Assembly (NCBI GenBank): GCA_013420905.1
Contig: JAAXNY010000006.1
Location: 1,860,001 to 1,924,000 of the forward strand
Length of the DNA stretch: 64,000 nucleotides
Direction: 5' to 3'
Origin: Collybia mongolica
Taxonomy: Eukaryota > Basidiomycota > Agaricomycetes > Agaricales > Clitocybaceae
The position numbers and the translations under genes are program-made. Shown here piece after piece: positions 1-10,085 of this stretch. The notes below the pieces were generated by a model, which was not told where the DNA came from, did not search any database, and saw nothing but the letters and a program-made list of their open reading frames with translations. Within the stretch, counting starts at the first letter, position 1, and each line of letters begins with the position of its first letter.

Positions 1-612
1 GCTCCATGATACAGGAATTTGGGAACTAGTTGATAAACCTGCAGATGCCATTCCAATATCCAATAAATGGGTATTTCTGAAAGAGTTCAGTAAGTCCAGT
101 GATCTCCTCAAATACAAAGGAAGATTAGGCAAAAGGTTGCATACAAAGGCTAGGACAAGATCATGTATCTGGAGACTTTCTCACCTGTGGGCCACTTGGA
201 GATGATATGAGCTATATTAGCACTAGCCTCAACAATGGATCTCAAGATACAACAACTGGATATCAAGGGTGCATACCTAAAAGGTATATCTAGAGAGAAA
301 GTCTATATGTGCCAGCCTGAGGGTTATGGTGATGGAACAGACAGGGTCTGCCTACTTATAAAGATGATTTATGGTCTCAAACAATCTGGATGCAAATGGA
401 ATAGGCAATTAGATGAAAAGCTCAAGAAATTTGGATTCAACCACTTACAATCAGATCCTTGTACATATATCTGATGGAAAGGAAATGAACTCAAGATCAT
501 CACTGTATGGATTGACAACCTATTAATCTTTGCATCAACAGATGAACTCATGGATCAGATGAAGAAAGACTTGCAATCTGAGTAGGAAGTAACTGACCTA
601 GGTGAACCATCC
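1..612 (+). pseudogene. Old Ty1/copia pol fragment (reverse transcriptase), 5' side of a nested insertion
   Basis: The longest open piece (235-474) carries the copia reverse-transcriptase blocks LDIKGAYL and MIYGLKQSG. The frame is closed at 472-474 and resumes as a WIDNLLIF block, the position of the usual YVDD catalytic box, so a catalytic Asp is lost. Upstream (about 1-230) a NKWVF-type RT start is readable only with frame changes and stops. The fragment runs off the left end of the window. It is split at 612 by a younger copia insertion and continues at 5123. It belongs to the same superfamily as the inserted element but is clearly different and much older. It is a dead relic, not a host gene. 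Confidence 0.85.
608..612. repeat. Target-site duplication of the young copia element
   Basis: The five bases 'catcc' directly before the 5' LTR are repeated directly after the 3' LTR at 5123-5127. A 5-bp duplication is standard for Ty1/copia integration and shows that both LTRs belong to one insertion event into the older pol gene. Confidence 0.9.
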
Positions 613-830
613 TGTTGGAATAGAGTGATCCGGCATTCACATGACATGTAAAATCACATGGACATATAAAGTTTCGCATTTGTTTTTCTAACGGACTCAC
701 ATATGATTTATTATTTCTATAGGAGTTATATTATTTATGTATTTATACGAACGATTATGTACATTATTTTACTATCTCAATTCACTCTTTTATTCCTCGC
801 TCTTTCCTTGCCTTGCTGCCAAGTTCAACA
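613..830 (+). repeat. 5' LTR of the young copia element
   Basis: This 218-bp direct repeat is 5'-TG...CA-3' and matches 4905-5122 except at two positions, where the 5' copy has CG and the 3' copy has CA. It would carry the element's promoter and polyadenylation signals; I see no certain TATA box. Confidence 0.95.
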
Positions 831-917
831 GGTTATGGGCCCCGGCCTTAATCGTTTTGAACATCATTACCAAGTCCATACGTCATCCATCAAACCCTGA
901 TCAAATTATTACCAACC

Positions 918-3900
918 ATGACCGAATCATCCGGAAACATCTATCAGATCGAAGCGCTATGCAGCGCCAAGAACTTCCACACATGGAAAATCAAAATGAT
1001 CGACATCTTGACCGATCAAGGTCTAATCGGTTACGCGGACAGTTCAAATTCAAGTCCAACTGATGAAGGGAATTTAGAGGAATGGCGTATGAAGGACAGG
1101 AAGGCTCTTTCGACCATACGGCTCCATGTAGGGGACGGACCGCTAGTTTACATAGCGGGTGCCGGGACGTCGAATCAGGCCTGGACCGCGTTGTGCTCCA
1201 TGTATGAGGCACGTGGTCCGATCGGAATTGTAACGGTGCGTCGAAAGTTATTTTGAGCACAATGTGCCAAGGGTGCCGATATCAAGGAACACATTTGGAC
1301 CCTGCGCGGCTACATCGAAGAATTGGCCGGATTGGGCTCAAAAATCAACAATGAAGATTTCAGCATAACGTTGCTGACATCCCTGCCTGACACGTGGGAC
1401 CCGTTTATCTCTTTGGTTGATTCTGCCACTCTCAAGGAGAGTCACAAATTAATTGCGAGAATTTTGGAGGAAGATCGACGGATCAAATCTCGGCACCAGG
1501 GGGATACGGCCCTGGCAGCAAAATATAATCCAAATGTGACATGCTATGAATGCAATCAGAAAGGTCACATTGCCTTCCATTGCCCCAAAAGGAAAGGGGG
1601 ATCATCCGATCAAAAATGGAGGCCGAAATGGAAAAAGAAGAATGGCAGTAAGCCAGACAAGGCTAACCAAGCCTCGGACGATTATGCTTTCGTAGCAGCG
1701 CCCGAAAACCAGGTGGATATTGCCTTGCCAGCATTAACTTCAGATTCAATTTTAGCCGATTGTGTGGCAACATCCCACATTTTTCGTGACTGATCAATCT
1801 TCAGAAATTACAAAGAAACCCCCGGACACAAAATTATTGGATTCGGATCAACTCCGGGACTAGGAAGAGGATCGGTAAAGATCTTATGCAAAGTAGGCAA
1901 TTGCCACATACCAATTACGTTGACAAATGTTGTCCATGCTCCAAATGCACCCTATAATCTTATTTCAGTTGGGCGCATCACAGATGCAGGGTTCACCCTG
2001 AATCTAAAAGGAAAATACATCAATATATCACCCCCGAAATCTACTGACATCATCTTAGAAGGTCGAAAAATCGGCCGGCTTTACAATTTGATGGCAAAGA
2101 TCAGTATTCCCGACATGGCTTTGATTGCATCAGAAGCTCGCACATGGGACGAATGGCACCGTTTTGGACATCTCAACATTGCATCAATTAAAATGTTGAA
2201 ATCAAAGAAAATGATTGATGGGATGGAAGTCAACGAATCCATTGATCCCAATGATTGCACGGCCTGCATCCAAGCAAAACAAACCGTGGCATCATTCCCA
2301 AAGTTTTCAAACACAACTTTTAACGAAATTGGTGAGATGACCCTCACAGATTTATGGGGACAACAGGAATTCGAGGGGAAAGATATTACATCTCATTTAC
2401 TGATGGGAAATGCCGCTGGACTGTCATCAATTTCCTAAAAACCAAAGAAGCCGAAGAAATCAATACTTCGATCAAAAATTATAATGCTTACATAAACACT
2501 CAAGTTGGGAAAACATTGAAAGCCATACGATTCGACAACGGAACGGAATATGTAAATGACAAAGTACAAAGATTTCTAGCAGAAAAAGGAATCCGCTCTG
2601 AGGTCACAGCCCCGTACTCTTTGGCCCAGAACGGAATTGCCGAGCGCGCAAACTGAACAATTGTAGAACATGCGCGCGCAATGCTTATTGCAAGAAATAT
2701 GCCGAAATTCTTGTGGCCGGAAGCAGTAGCATATGCCGTGTACCTCAAGAATCGATCTCCAACTCGGATCTTGATCAATAAAACTCCGGAGGAAATATTT
2801 ACGGGCAAGAAGCCCGATGCATCAAATCTCCGAGAATTCGGAACGAAGTGCTGGGTATTGCATCAGGGTGAAAACCTTAGCAAACTCGAGCCGAAATCAC
2901 GCGAATTCATTTTCACCGGACTTTTGGATCAATCGCGTGCCTACAGATATTTTAATCCGGGTGCGAGACAAGTGCAAGCGTCGCGAAATGTCAAATTTGT
3001 AGACAGCAAAAATCCAGAAACAATTGAATGGTTTTTGCCATTGCAGCTCGAGGGGGAGACAGCAATAAACAAGCAAACAATGGCTCAAATGCCAGAAACT
3101 GCCCCCACAATGACTACAAGGCAGATGATCGAAAAATCAACACAGCCACGATCACAACCGATTCAAGAACCATCAAGCCGAATTGCATCAACGACACAAC
3201 CAAATTATCGATTATTACATAATCCCGCAGCCCGAGGTCCCAAAGAAGTACATCAAGATTTACCTGACTCTGGCTACATCACTGAAATTATTGATGAGGA
3301 AGAAAATACTCCTACATTCAATATCCCTGATTTTGCCTTCATCAGCACAATTTATGAACCCACTGAAATCCAAGAGGCATTACAAAGCACTTTATGGAAA
3401 AAATCTATGGAGGAAGAAATCCAACAATTGAAAGATCTCGGCACATATGAGTTGACTGAATTGCCTACAGATTGTGATCCCATCAAATCCAAATGGGTAT
3501 GGAAGGCCAAGACCGATGGAGATGGAAAATTCTACAAGGCCAAGTCTAGACTCATTGCCAAGGGATGCTCACAGAAGCCCGGCATAGATTATCTGGAAAC
3601 CTATGCCCCAGTTGTTCAGATGGACACCCTCCGCTTCATGGTAGCCATTGCCGCCGCCTATAATCTACATTTTCACACCATTGACATCAAAGGCGCTTAT
3701 CTAAATGCCATTCTCAAGGAAGATATTTATTTATTGCAGCCTCCAGGCTTTGAAGACGGCACATCACGCGTCTGGAAATTATTAAAAACTATTTATGGAC
3801 TTAAACAATCTGGACGAGAATGGAACAAACTCCTCAACTCCGCATTTTTCAAAATGAAGTTCCGAAAAATGATGGCCGATCAATGCGTCTATATCCGAGG

Positions 3901-4915
3901 ATCTGGAGATAATCTGGTAATTGTTGGAGTACATGTGGATGACATGTCTATTTTGGGTGCAACCCTTGTAACCATCAAAGACTTCAAAGCCGAACTCAAG
4001 ACACACTTTGAAATCTCTGACCTAGGAGAAGCTAGCCAAATCGTTGGCATCTCAGTAAAAAGGTTCACCAATGGATCTATTAAATTATCACAACAACCAT
4101 ACCTCGAGAAAATTATCAAGAAAATGGGTCTTGAAAACGCAAACCCTGTCGCAACACTGCTCGATCATGGCATCAAATTGATCAAACTCACCAAAGATGA
4201 TCGGCGATACCCTGAAATCGAGAAATTCTATCCGACGGCCATCAGAATGCTCATCTGGGGTGCAATCTCAATGCGTCCCGAGACTGCATATGCTACACAA
4301 CACCTCAGTCAATTTTCAAGTCACCCAGGTCCCGAACATTGGACCGCAGTCAAACGTGTCTTCCGTTATTTGAAAGGAACAATGGACCACGGCCTATTCT
4401 ACCGATCAAATAATAACTCAAATTTGATTATCCGAACCTATGCCGATGCGGACTGGGGAAATAGTCCCGATGATCGAAGATCAATTTCTGGCTACGTCAC
4501 CTTACTCGGAGACTCGGTGATCTCATGGAGCTCCAAGAAGCAGCCGACAGTTGCCTTATCAAGTATGGAGGCGGAATACATGGCGCTCTGCCATGTGACA
4601 CAAGAAGTCACCTGGATTAGATCATTGATGGCCGACTTCGGATTTCCATGCGAAAAACCTACCGATCTCATCACAGACAACCAATCGGCGATCTTATTTG
4701 CAAACAATGCAGTTTTTCACGCCCGCAGCAAACACATTGACATCAAACACCATTTCGTGCGCAAACGCTTAACTTCTGGAGAAATAAAAATATTCCACTG
4801 CGCGTCTGCCGACAACCGAGCAGACATTTTCACTAAACCACTGCCGCGCCCTGAACACGAACGAAAAACCAAATTAATAGGTATGCGCTCGGATCAAGGG
4901 GGAGTGTTGGAATAG
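918..4915 (+). pseudogene. Copia gag-pol polyprotein, broken by three TGA codons and one frameshift
   Basis: From ATG 918 the frame encodes a copia gag, then a CCHC zinc knuckle (CYECNQKGHIAFHC, about 1542-1583). The protease active-site region reads DCVATSH where DSGATSH is usual. Next comes an integrase with an HHCC zinc site (WHRFGH ... CTAC) and D,D,E catalytic blocks (TDLWG, RFDNGTEY, NGIAERAN). The RT has IDIKGAYL, YGLKQSG and HVDDMSI, followed by RNase H (ADADWGNS, SSMEAEYM). The same frame is stopped by TGA at 1254, 1791 and 2654. A probable one-base deletion near 2359 shifts the integrase frame between DLWG and GIRGERYY. From 2681 the frame is open through RT/RNase H to a TAG inside the 3' LTR. 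Each TGA sits where CGA (Arg) would fit. Confidence 0.92.
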
Positions 4916-5122
4916 AGTGATCCGGCATTCACATGACATGTAAAATCACATGGACATATAAAGTTTCACATTTGTTTTTCTAACAGACTCACATATGATT
5001 TATTATTTCTATAGGAGTTATATTATTTATGTATTTATACGAACGATTATGTACATTATTTTACTATCTCAATTCACTCTTTTATTCCTCGCTCTTTCCT
5101 TGCCTTGCTGCCAAGTTCAACA
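4905..5122 (+). repeat. 3' LTR of the young copia element
   Basis: Partner of 613-830. It supplies the stop codon of the polyprotein frame (TAG 4913-4915). Both of its differences from the 5' copy are G-to-A at a CpG. Confidence 0.95.
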
Positions 5123-6002
5123 CATCCAAGATCATTGGTATAGAGATCACATGGAAGGAAAATTTGATTACATTGACCCAAGAAAAATACATAGAAGCCA
5201 TTTTGAAGCAACAGGGAATGGATCAAGCCAATCCAGTATCCATACCAATGGATCCAAAAATCAAACTTGAGCCAAACCCCAATAGAATGGAAGGGAACTG
5301 AAGTAATTCCTATGCCAAACTTCTTGGAGAACTTATATTCCTTGCAAATGCAACATGGCCAAATATTGCATATGCTGTGAGCTGATTAGCAGCATATACT
5401 GCAAATCCAAGCCTGCAATATATTAGTGTCTTGAAACAAATTCTGCAGTACCTTACAGGAATAAAGAACTATGGTATAACATAATCAGCACAACCTTCAA
5501 CACCTCAGAATGAAGATGTGAACCTATTTTCTGGATATGCAGATGCTGCATATATGAACACAGATGACTATAAGTCCACTTCTGGTTATATCTTCATTTC
5601 AGGAGGAGGTGCTATAACATAGTACTCAAAGAAGCAAACCACAACTGCCCCATCATCAACAGAAGTGGAATATGTAGCACTCACAGAAGCTGCATGTGAA
5701 GTTTGTTGGTTAAGGAGCTTACATATATGAAGCACTTAGATTTATTCAACCATTAGCAAGTCTTATCAAAGGCAATAATGACAGTTCAATTGTAATGGCA
5801 TGCAACCCACAGTTCCACAAACATACCAAGCACATAGCAATGCAATGGCACTGGGTTTGCAGTCTGGTTGAAGACAGATTAGTGAATATTGAGAGTTGCC
5901 ATAATCCAGAGCAAACTGCTGACATCTTAACTAAAGCACTACCATGCCCAAAGCACCAGAAACACCTACAAGAGATGGGGATAGCACTGGCTTGAAGGGG
6001 GG
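5123..6002 (+). pseudogene. Old Ty1/copia pol fragment (end of RT and RNase H), 3' side of the nested insertion
   Basis: Resumes exactly where 612 stops, with the duplicated 'catcc'. Readable blocks in order are KIIGIEITW, QEKYIEAILK, YAKLLGELIFLA, YADAAYMNTDDYKSTSGY, SSTEVEYVALTEAA and ADILTKALPCP. These are the last RT block, the copia RNase H and the C-terminal tail. At least four stops interrupt the frame. A purine run (gaaggggggtgttggg) at about 5994-6009 marks the polypurine tract and the start of the 3' LTR. The fragment is heavily decayed. Confidence 0.85.
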
Positions 6003-6066
6003 TGTTGGGATACAAGCCTCACATGATCAGCCATAGCTTTATTATTAGTATAAGACATGGCATGTA

Positions 6067-6278
6067 CAGTGGCTCAAAAAACTGCCCCAATGTTTGTACA
6101 TTTTTGAAAGATCAATATGGTATGAAGTGCTGACATAAGCAGGGAACCTGGGGTAATTATGTAAGATACTATGACATCGTGGCTTTCCAATGGACCCTGG
6201 ATCATGTGATTTGGATCAATATCCATTAAGCTATAAGCCAAACAAAATGGTTACTTATTGGGGCAGTTTTTTGACCCT
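6067..6278 (+). repeat. Left terminal inverted repeat of the Tc1 element
   Basis: 212 bp, long for a Tc1 element. Besides matching the right repeat, its own two ends are inverted copies of each other: a block around CAAAAAACTGCCCCAAT near 6074 recurs inverted at about 6257-6276. These are likely outer and inner transposase-binding sites. Confidence 0.9.
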
Positions 6279-6427
6279 TATCTTATTTTCCATTATTCTG
6301 GCATTTATGATCCAATGCAAGAACATTATGGACTGTGGGAAGAATAAACAATGTCATGTGACTTTATTTGTATCAATTTGACATGTTGGAATTGGTTCAA
6401 TCATCTTCTTGACCTCTTACCACCATC

Positions 6428-7447
6428 ATGAAAGCCATTTCTACTGCTCAGCACAATACTGTTGTTTCTCTCCTCAATGAGGGCTATTCTCAGTGTCAAA
6501 TCAAGGAGAAAACTGGTCTAGGGAAGGGTACCATCAGTAGGATCAGCAAAGATGTGGATGGAAACAAAGAAAACAACCTTGGTGGCCGCCCCTCCAAGCT
6601 GTCTGTTCGTGACAAACAGTCAATTATTCATCAAATCAAGTCAGGGAAGCTTGATAATGCAGTTCAGGCTACCCAATTCATCAATGGCATCATCCCCAAT
6701 CCTGTCACACCCCAGACAGTCAGAAATGCACTCAAGGAAAATCAATTTTATGCTGCTACAAAGAGGAAAGCTCCTCTTCTCAAACGAGCCCATCGCATCC
6801 GGCGTCTCCAGTTTGCAAAATATCATGAAAGCTGGACTGTGGAGGACTGGAAAAGGGTTCTATGGACAGATGAGACCAAAATCAATAGGATTGGGTCAGA
6901 TGGAAAGGTTTATGTCTGGAAACAAAGGGGAGAACCACCATCTGATAGAACAACATCACCTACTGTCAAACATGGAGGAGGAGGAAACCTCATGGTATGG
7001 GGTTGTATGGGGTGGAATGGAGTGGGAAAGCTCATAGAGGTGCAGGGGAACATGGACAAGGTTCAATACTGTGAAATTTTGGAGAGTGGAGTTCAGGAAA
7101 GTTTTGAGAAGTTGGAAATGGTGGATGGCGAGCGCTACTTTCAGCAAGATAACGACCCCAAACACACATCTGGACTGGCCACACAGTGGTTTGAAGACAA
7201 CAACATTCAAGTCCTTGGCTGGCCTGCCCAATCCCCTGACATGAATCCAATAGAACACCTTTGGGAACATCTCAAGCGCCGTCTTAAAGAATATCTGACA
7301 CCACCCAAAGGAGTACATGAGTTGTGGGATAGATTGGCTGAAGAGTGGGGTGAAATTCCACCAGAGGTATGCCAAAACCTGATAGAAAGTATGCCCAGGC
7401 GGATACAAGCAGTTATAAAGGCAAAAGGTGGTCATACAAAGTATTAG
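6428..7447 (+). CDS. Tc1/mariner transposase, DD34E
   Basis: A single 339-residue open frame from ATG 6428. The N-terminus has an HTH region (CQIKEKTGLGKGTISRISK) followed by the GRPSKLS linker, giving the bipartite paired-like DNA-binding domain. The catalytic triad is complete: Asp148 in LWTDETK, Asp241 in FQQDNDPKH, and Glu276 in SPDMNPIEHLW. Exactly 34 residues separate the last two, which is the Tc1 signature. Length matches the family (about 340). The protein would bind the 212-bp TIRs, cut at TA and paste elsewhere. No stop, frameshift or intron is seen, unlike the neighbouring copia genes. I infer an enzyme that could be active; expression is unknown. Confidence 0.93.
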   Translation: MKAISTAQHNTVVSLLNEGYSQCQIKEKTGLGKGTISRISKDVDGNKENNLGGRPSKLSVRDKQSIIHQIKSGKLDNAVQATQFINGIIPNPVTPQTVRNALKENQFYAATKRKAPLLKRAHRIRRLQFAKYHESWTVEDWKRVLWTDETKINRIGSDGKVYVWKQRGEPPSDRTTSPTVKHGGGGNLMVWGCMGWNGVGKLIEVQGNMDKVQYCEILESGVQESFEKLEMVDGERYFQQDNDPKHTSGLATQWFEDNNIQVLGWPAQSPDMNPIEHLWEHLKRRLKEYLTPPKGVHELWDRLAEEWGEIPPEVCQNLIESMPRRIQAVIKAKGGHTKY

Positions 7448-7462
7448 ATAGAAAATTAATAG

Positions 7463-7674
7463 AGGGTCAAAAAACTGCCCCAATGAGTAATCATTTTGTT
7501 TGGCCTATAGCTTAATGGGTTTTGATCCAAATCACATGATCCAGGGTCCATTGGAAAGCCACGATGTCATAGTATCTTACATAATTACCCCAGGTCCCCT
7601 GCTTATGTCAGCACTTCATACCATATTGATCTTTCAAAAATGTACAAACATTGGGGCAGTTTTTTGAGCCACTG
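7463..7674 (-). repeat. Right terminal inverted repeat of the Tc1 element
   Basis: Inverse complement of 6067-6278 with about six substitutions. The inner boundary lies just after the transposase stop codon (7445-7447). Confidence 0.9.
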
Positions 7675-7782
7675 TACCAGTATATAAGCACCAAGAGTGT
7701 ATATGAGACAGATTATCAATAGGTCCCTTTTACCATCATCATACATTCTCCCACTCTTCCCATCCCTATACTGGTTGCTGCA

Positions 7783-8192
7783 AATGTCCAGCAGTGATCC
7801 TGAGAGCTGTTCAGCCCTATCTCAACCCAAGTCCAAAAAAAAAAAAATTCAGCCCCCTCCCAGTGTTCAGGATTCCTGTCCTGCCAACCCCTTAGTCCAA
7901 GTGCACCTTCATCATTCTCAGATGGGACAAAAGCTGATAGGAGCCTACATCAATGAGTCTGACTGAGGCCTTTACACTAAGCCACATAACCCATGCAGAC
8001 ATGTGGACTCCGCATGGACTCATTTGGCAGGACACTCAGCCAAATGACAATCCGCATCCATGCCGAGTCTGCATCAATCTGCGTAATTTCATGCAGACAC
8101 ACAGACAAGCATGGACAGACAGCTTGCAGAGTCCACATGGCCAGTCGATTACTAATCAGATTACTAATATAAAATTTTATTTACACAAATTA
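7783..8192. other. No gene recognised: sequence between the copia LTR and the Helitron pair
   Basis: About 400 bp with a poly-A tract near 7840. Around 7995-8140 are loosely repeated words of the type GGACTCCGCATGG, CCGCATCCATG and GAGTCTGCATC. Similar words recur at about 13525-13600 on the other side of the Helitrons, hinting that one older repeat was split by later insertions. Two short open frames here have no recognisable content. Confidence 0.4.
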
Positions 8193-8204
8193 CAAGCTTA
8201 TGGC

Positions 8205-8221
8205 CCGTGGCTACGCCATGG
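8205..8221 (-). repeat. 3' subterminal hairpin of Helitron-like element B
   Basis: Arms CCGTGGC and GCCATGG around a TAC loop, one mismatch. It sits 12 nt from the inferred 3' end, where Helitrons carry their terminator hairpin. Confidence 0.6.
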
Positions 8222-8817
8222 CACTGCTACACTCACCCATGGCTCTACCATGTAACCTTCAGCTTGCTGGGGGCTCTGCCCCCAGACTCCCATCTTAGTC
8301 TCAATACTTTATTCTATGTTCAATTTCAATATTTTGGATGTAGGCTTTTTTCCCTATTCAAATCATAATCCATATAATACTTCTACTCCAAAGGAACATC
8401 TTTACTGTTAAAGTGACCCTATTGTCTACAGTATTTGGTATCATAGCTTTGATTCCATGTACCAATATTACCTGTGAAATCACAATATAAAACTGCCCAT
8501 GTATAACTACAGGAGATCTAAAGTCAAGTCCAACTTGGTGTAATCAGTGCCCTTGATATTGGTTAATTGTCATACAGAATCCCAGCTATAAAAGCAGTTG
8601 TGACCATGCCAATTTAAAAGCTATCAGGCTATTAGATGGCATCATTTGGAATCTTGAGATAATTTCTTTATGCCTATCATTTTGCCTTCCAATTAACTAT
8701 ACTTCTACAATATGGTTGCTTGTCCATGTTATTATTTCCCTTGACCCATTGTAAAGACTATCAACTGTGTTCAAATTGTGCAATATCATTACATGGCACC
8801 CCACTTTTTAAGTTAGC

Positions 8818-9416
8818 TTACATAGATAGAGGTAGCCCTGATACATTGATAACATTCAGATATTCAACAGGGTATATTGCTTCAGCTCCATCAATTCCTT
8901 CATATGCAATACAATCTGCACTGTGGTACATCTTGCCATCTCCAGGAAACATATCCAGTACTTTTTTATTGAGAGAGTCAACATCACCATTTCTGGCAGA
9001 AAGAATAGCTCTCTCAGGGTAAAATGTATCAGGTTTTAAAACAGGGTTTCCAATGTCAGGATATAATGTGTCAGTTAGAGACTCCACAGTATTCTCAGCA
9101 TCATAAAAGTGGCTAGGTAAGGTGACATTTCCATTGCCATCTGTAAGCTTCCAATGGCCAATTTCAATTTGCCATTTGGAAAGTCTCATTTTATCATTAG
9201 TAACACCATATAAGTACAGATTTTTCTTTAGTTTGAGTATTTGAAGTTCATCCCCACAGTGGGGAGTGCATAAGACAGGCACCCACAGTCTGCACCATCA
9301 AATACTATAATTAGCCTACCAAAGGCTCTATCATCTCCTCTAATATTTTGGAATAGCCAGTTGACTGCATCAAAGGCAACAATGCTGTCCAATATTGTGT
9401 AGTCAATTCCTATCAC
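8818..9416 (-). pseudogene. Helitron helicase (PIF1-like) C-terminal fragment
   Basis: Two overlapping minus-strand frames. The N-terminal one (9416-9228) reads AVNWLFQNIRG ... FGRLIIVFDGADCG, a corrupted version of the PIF1-family 'LFGG.. VVFGGDFRQ' helicase block. The second (9282-8818) reads WQIEIGHWKLTDGNGNV, LYPDI, RAILSARNGDVDSLNKKVL, SADCIAYEG and YPVEYLNVINVSGLPL, the characteristic C-terminal part of Helitron helicases. A frame change joins the two. No Rep (HUH) domain is seen, so the element could move only with help. Related decayed pieces occur at about 9590-9830 within the same element and in element A. Confidence 0.7.
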
Positions 9417-10085
9417 ATTTGCAAATTATTATGTGAAAAGTTAGTTGTTATTGCTCTAATTTGATAGGGATCAGCTCTATTCAAAATCCTTGGAATCAAT
9501 GTTTCTTCTACCTATAATATTTCTCTCAACCATGTATTACTATTTCCCTTACTCATTTGCACTGGATTCCTATTGTTCTAAAGATAGGGTTAGACAGAGA
9601 GTAATTTTTTCAAAATAGAATGTATCAGATTTTAAAGCAGGCTTTGTAGTGTTAGAACATTTTATGTTAATTTATGGATTAACAACCAAATTGCTCAGAT
9701 AAACTCATTTCCATTTTTATCTGCATGCTTTCCATGTTCTACTTTGATTTGTAATTTTATGGGTAGTGGCACCATTTAAATACTTTTTTTTTTCCAGTTT
9801 GAGCATCTGAAATTTATGAGGCAGCTTAAGGTTAATAGGTATTGTTTGTTATTTGTTGACTTAGTCCGCTTTGGAGGTCATGTGATGTGGTGTTGCAGAT
9901 CAGGTGATTAGTATGTGTCTTAGCATGTTACCTGGATAGATTTTTTTTTAAATATATAATGTATTAGTTTTTAAAGCAAGATATGTAATGTTAGAATTTA
10001 TTGTGGTAATTAAGGGTGACTTAAGCAGGTGACTTGAGCAGGTGACATGGCATGTGACTTCAACAATTTTCCTGCTTTGTCATCC

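Larger units (their letters stand above)
613..5122 (+). mobile_element. Young Ty1/copia LTR retrotransposon, full length but coding-disabled
   Basis: This 4510-bp element is bounded by two 218-bp LTRs (613-830 and 4905-5122) that start TGTTGG, end TTCAACA and are flanked by the 5-bp duplication 'catcc'. A purine-rich tract (ggatcaagggggag, 4891-4904) precedes the 3' LTR as a polypurine primer. The sequence right after the 5' LTR (831 on, ggttatgggc) is where the primer-binding site should be, but I could not assign it to a tRNA. Gene order is gag, protease, integrase, RT, RNase H, which defines copia rather than gypsy. The LTRs differ at only two bases, so insertion is fairly recent. The coding region carries three in-frame TGA codons and one frameshift, so it cannot make its own full polyprotein. 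Confidence 0.95.
6067..7674 (+). mobile_element. Tc1/mariner DNA transposon with intact transposase
   Basis: This 1608-bp element starts CAGTGG and ends CCACTG, is flanked on both sides by the target dinucleotide TA (6065-6066 and 7675-7676), and has 212-bp terminal inverted repeats (6067-6278 and 7463-7674). By eye the two repeats differ at about six positions, so roughly 97 percent identical. It holds one uninterrupted transposase frame. The insertion lies in the 3' LTR of the old copia element, so it is younger than that element. It may still be mobile, or mobilisable in trans. Confidence 0.95.
6003..7782 (+). repeat. 3' LTR of the old copia element, split by the Tc1 insertion
   Basis: TGTTGGGATAC at 6003 follows the polypurine tract and resembles the TGTTGGAATAG start of the younger LTR. 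The LTR runs to the TA at 6065-6066, is interrupted by the Tc1 element, and resumes at 7677 with a TATATAAG TATA-like box (about 7681). The 3' end is uncertain; a CA near 7781-7782 is the best guess, because the partner LTR lies outside the window. Confidence 0.6.

Noticed and set aside
918..2656. TGA codons in gag-pol as programmed readthrough or recoding
   Set aside because: Three stops plus a frameshift in one element are better explained by mutation; no readthrough context or structure was seen.
8193..8290. SINE with tRNA-like promoter (ggccatggttcatcac)
   Set aside because: No convincing A and B boxes or A-rich tail; the hairpin, TC start and A/T flanks fit a Helitron end better.
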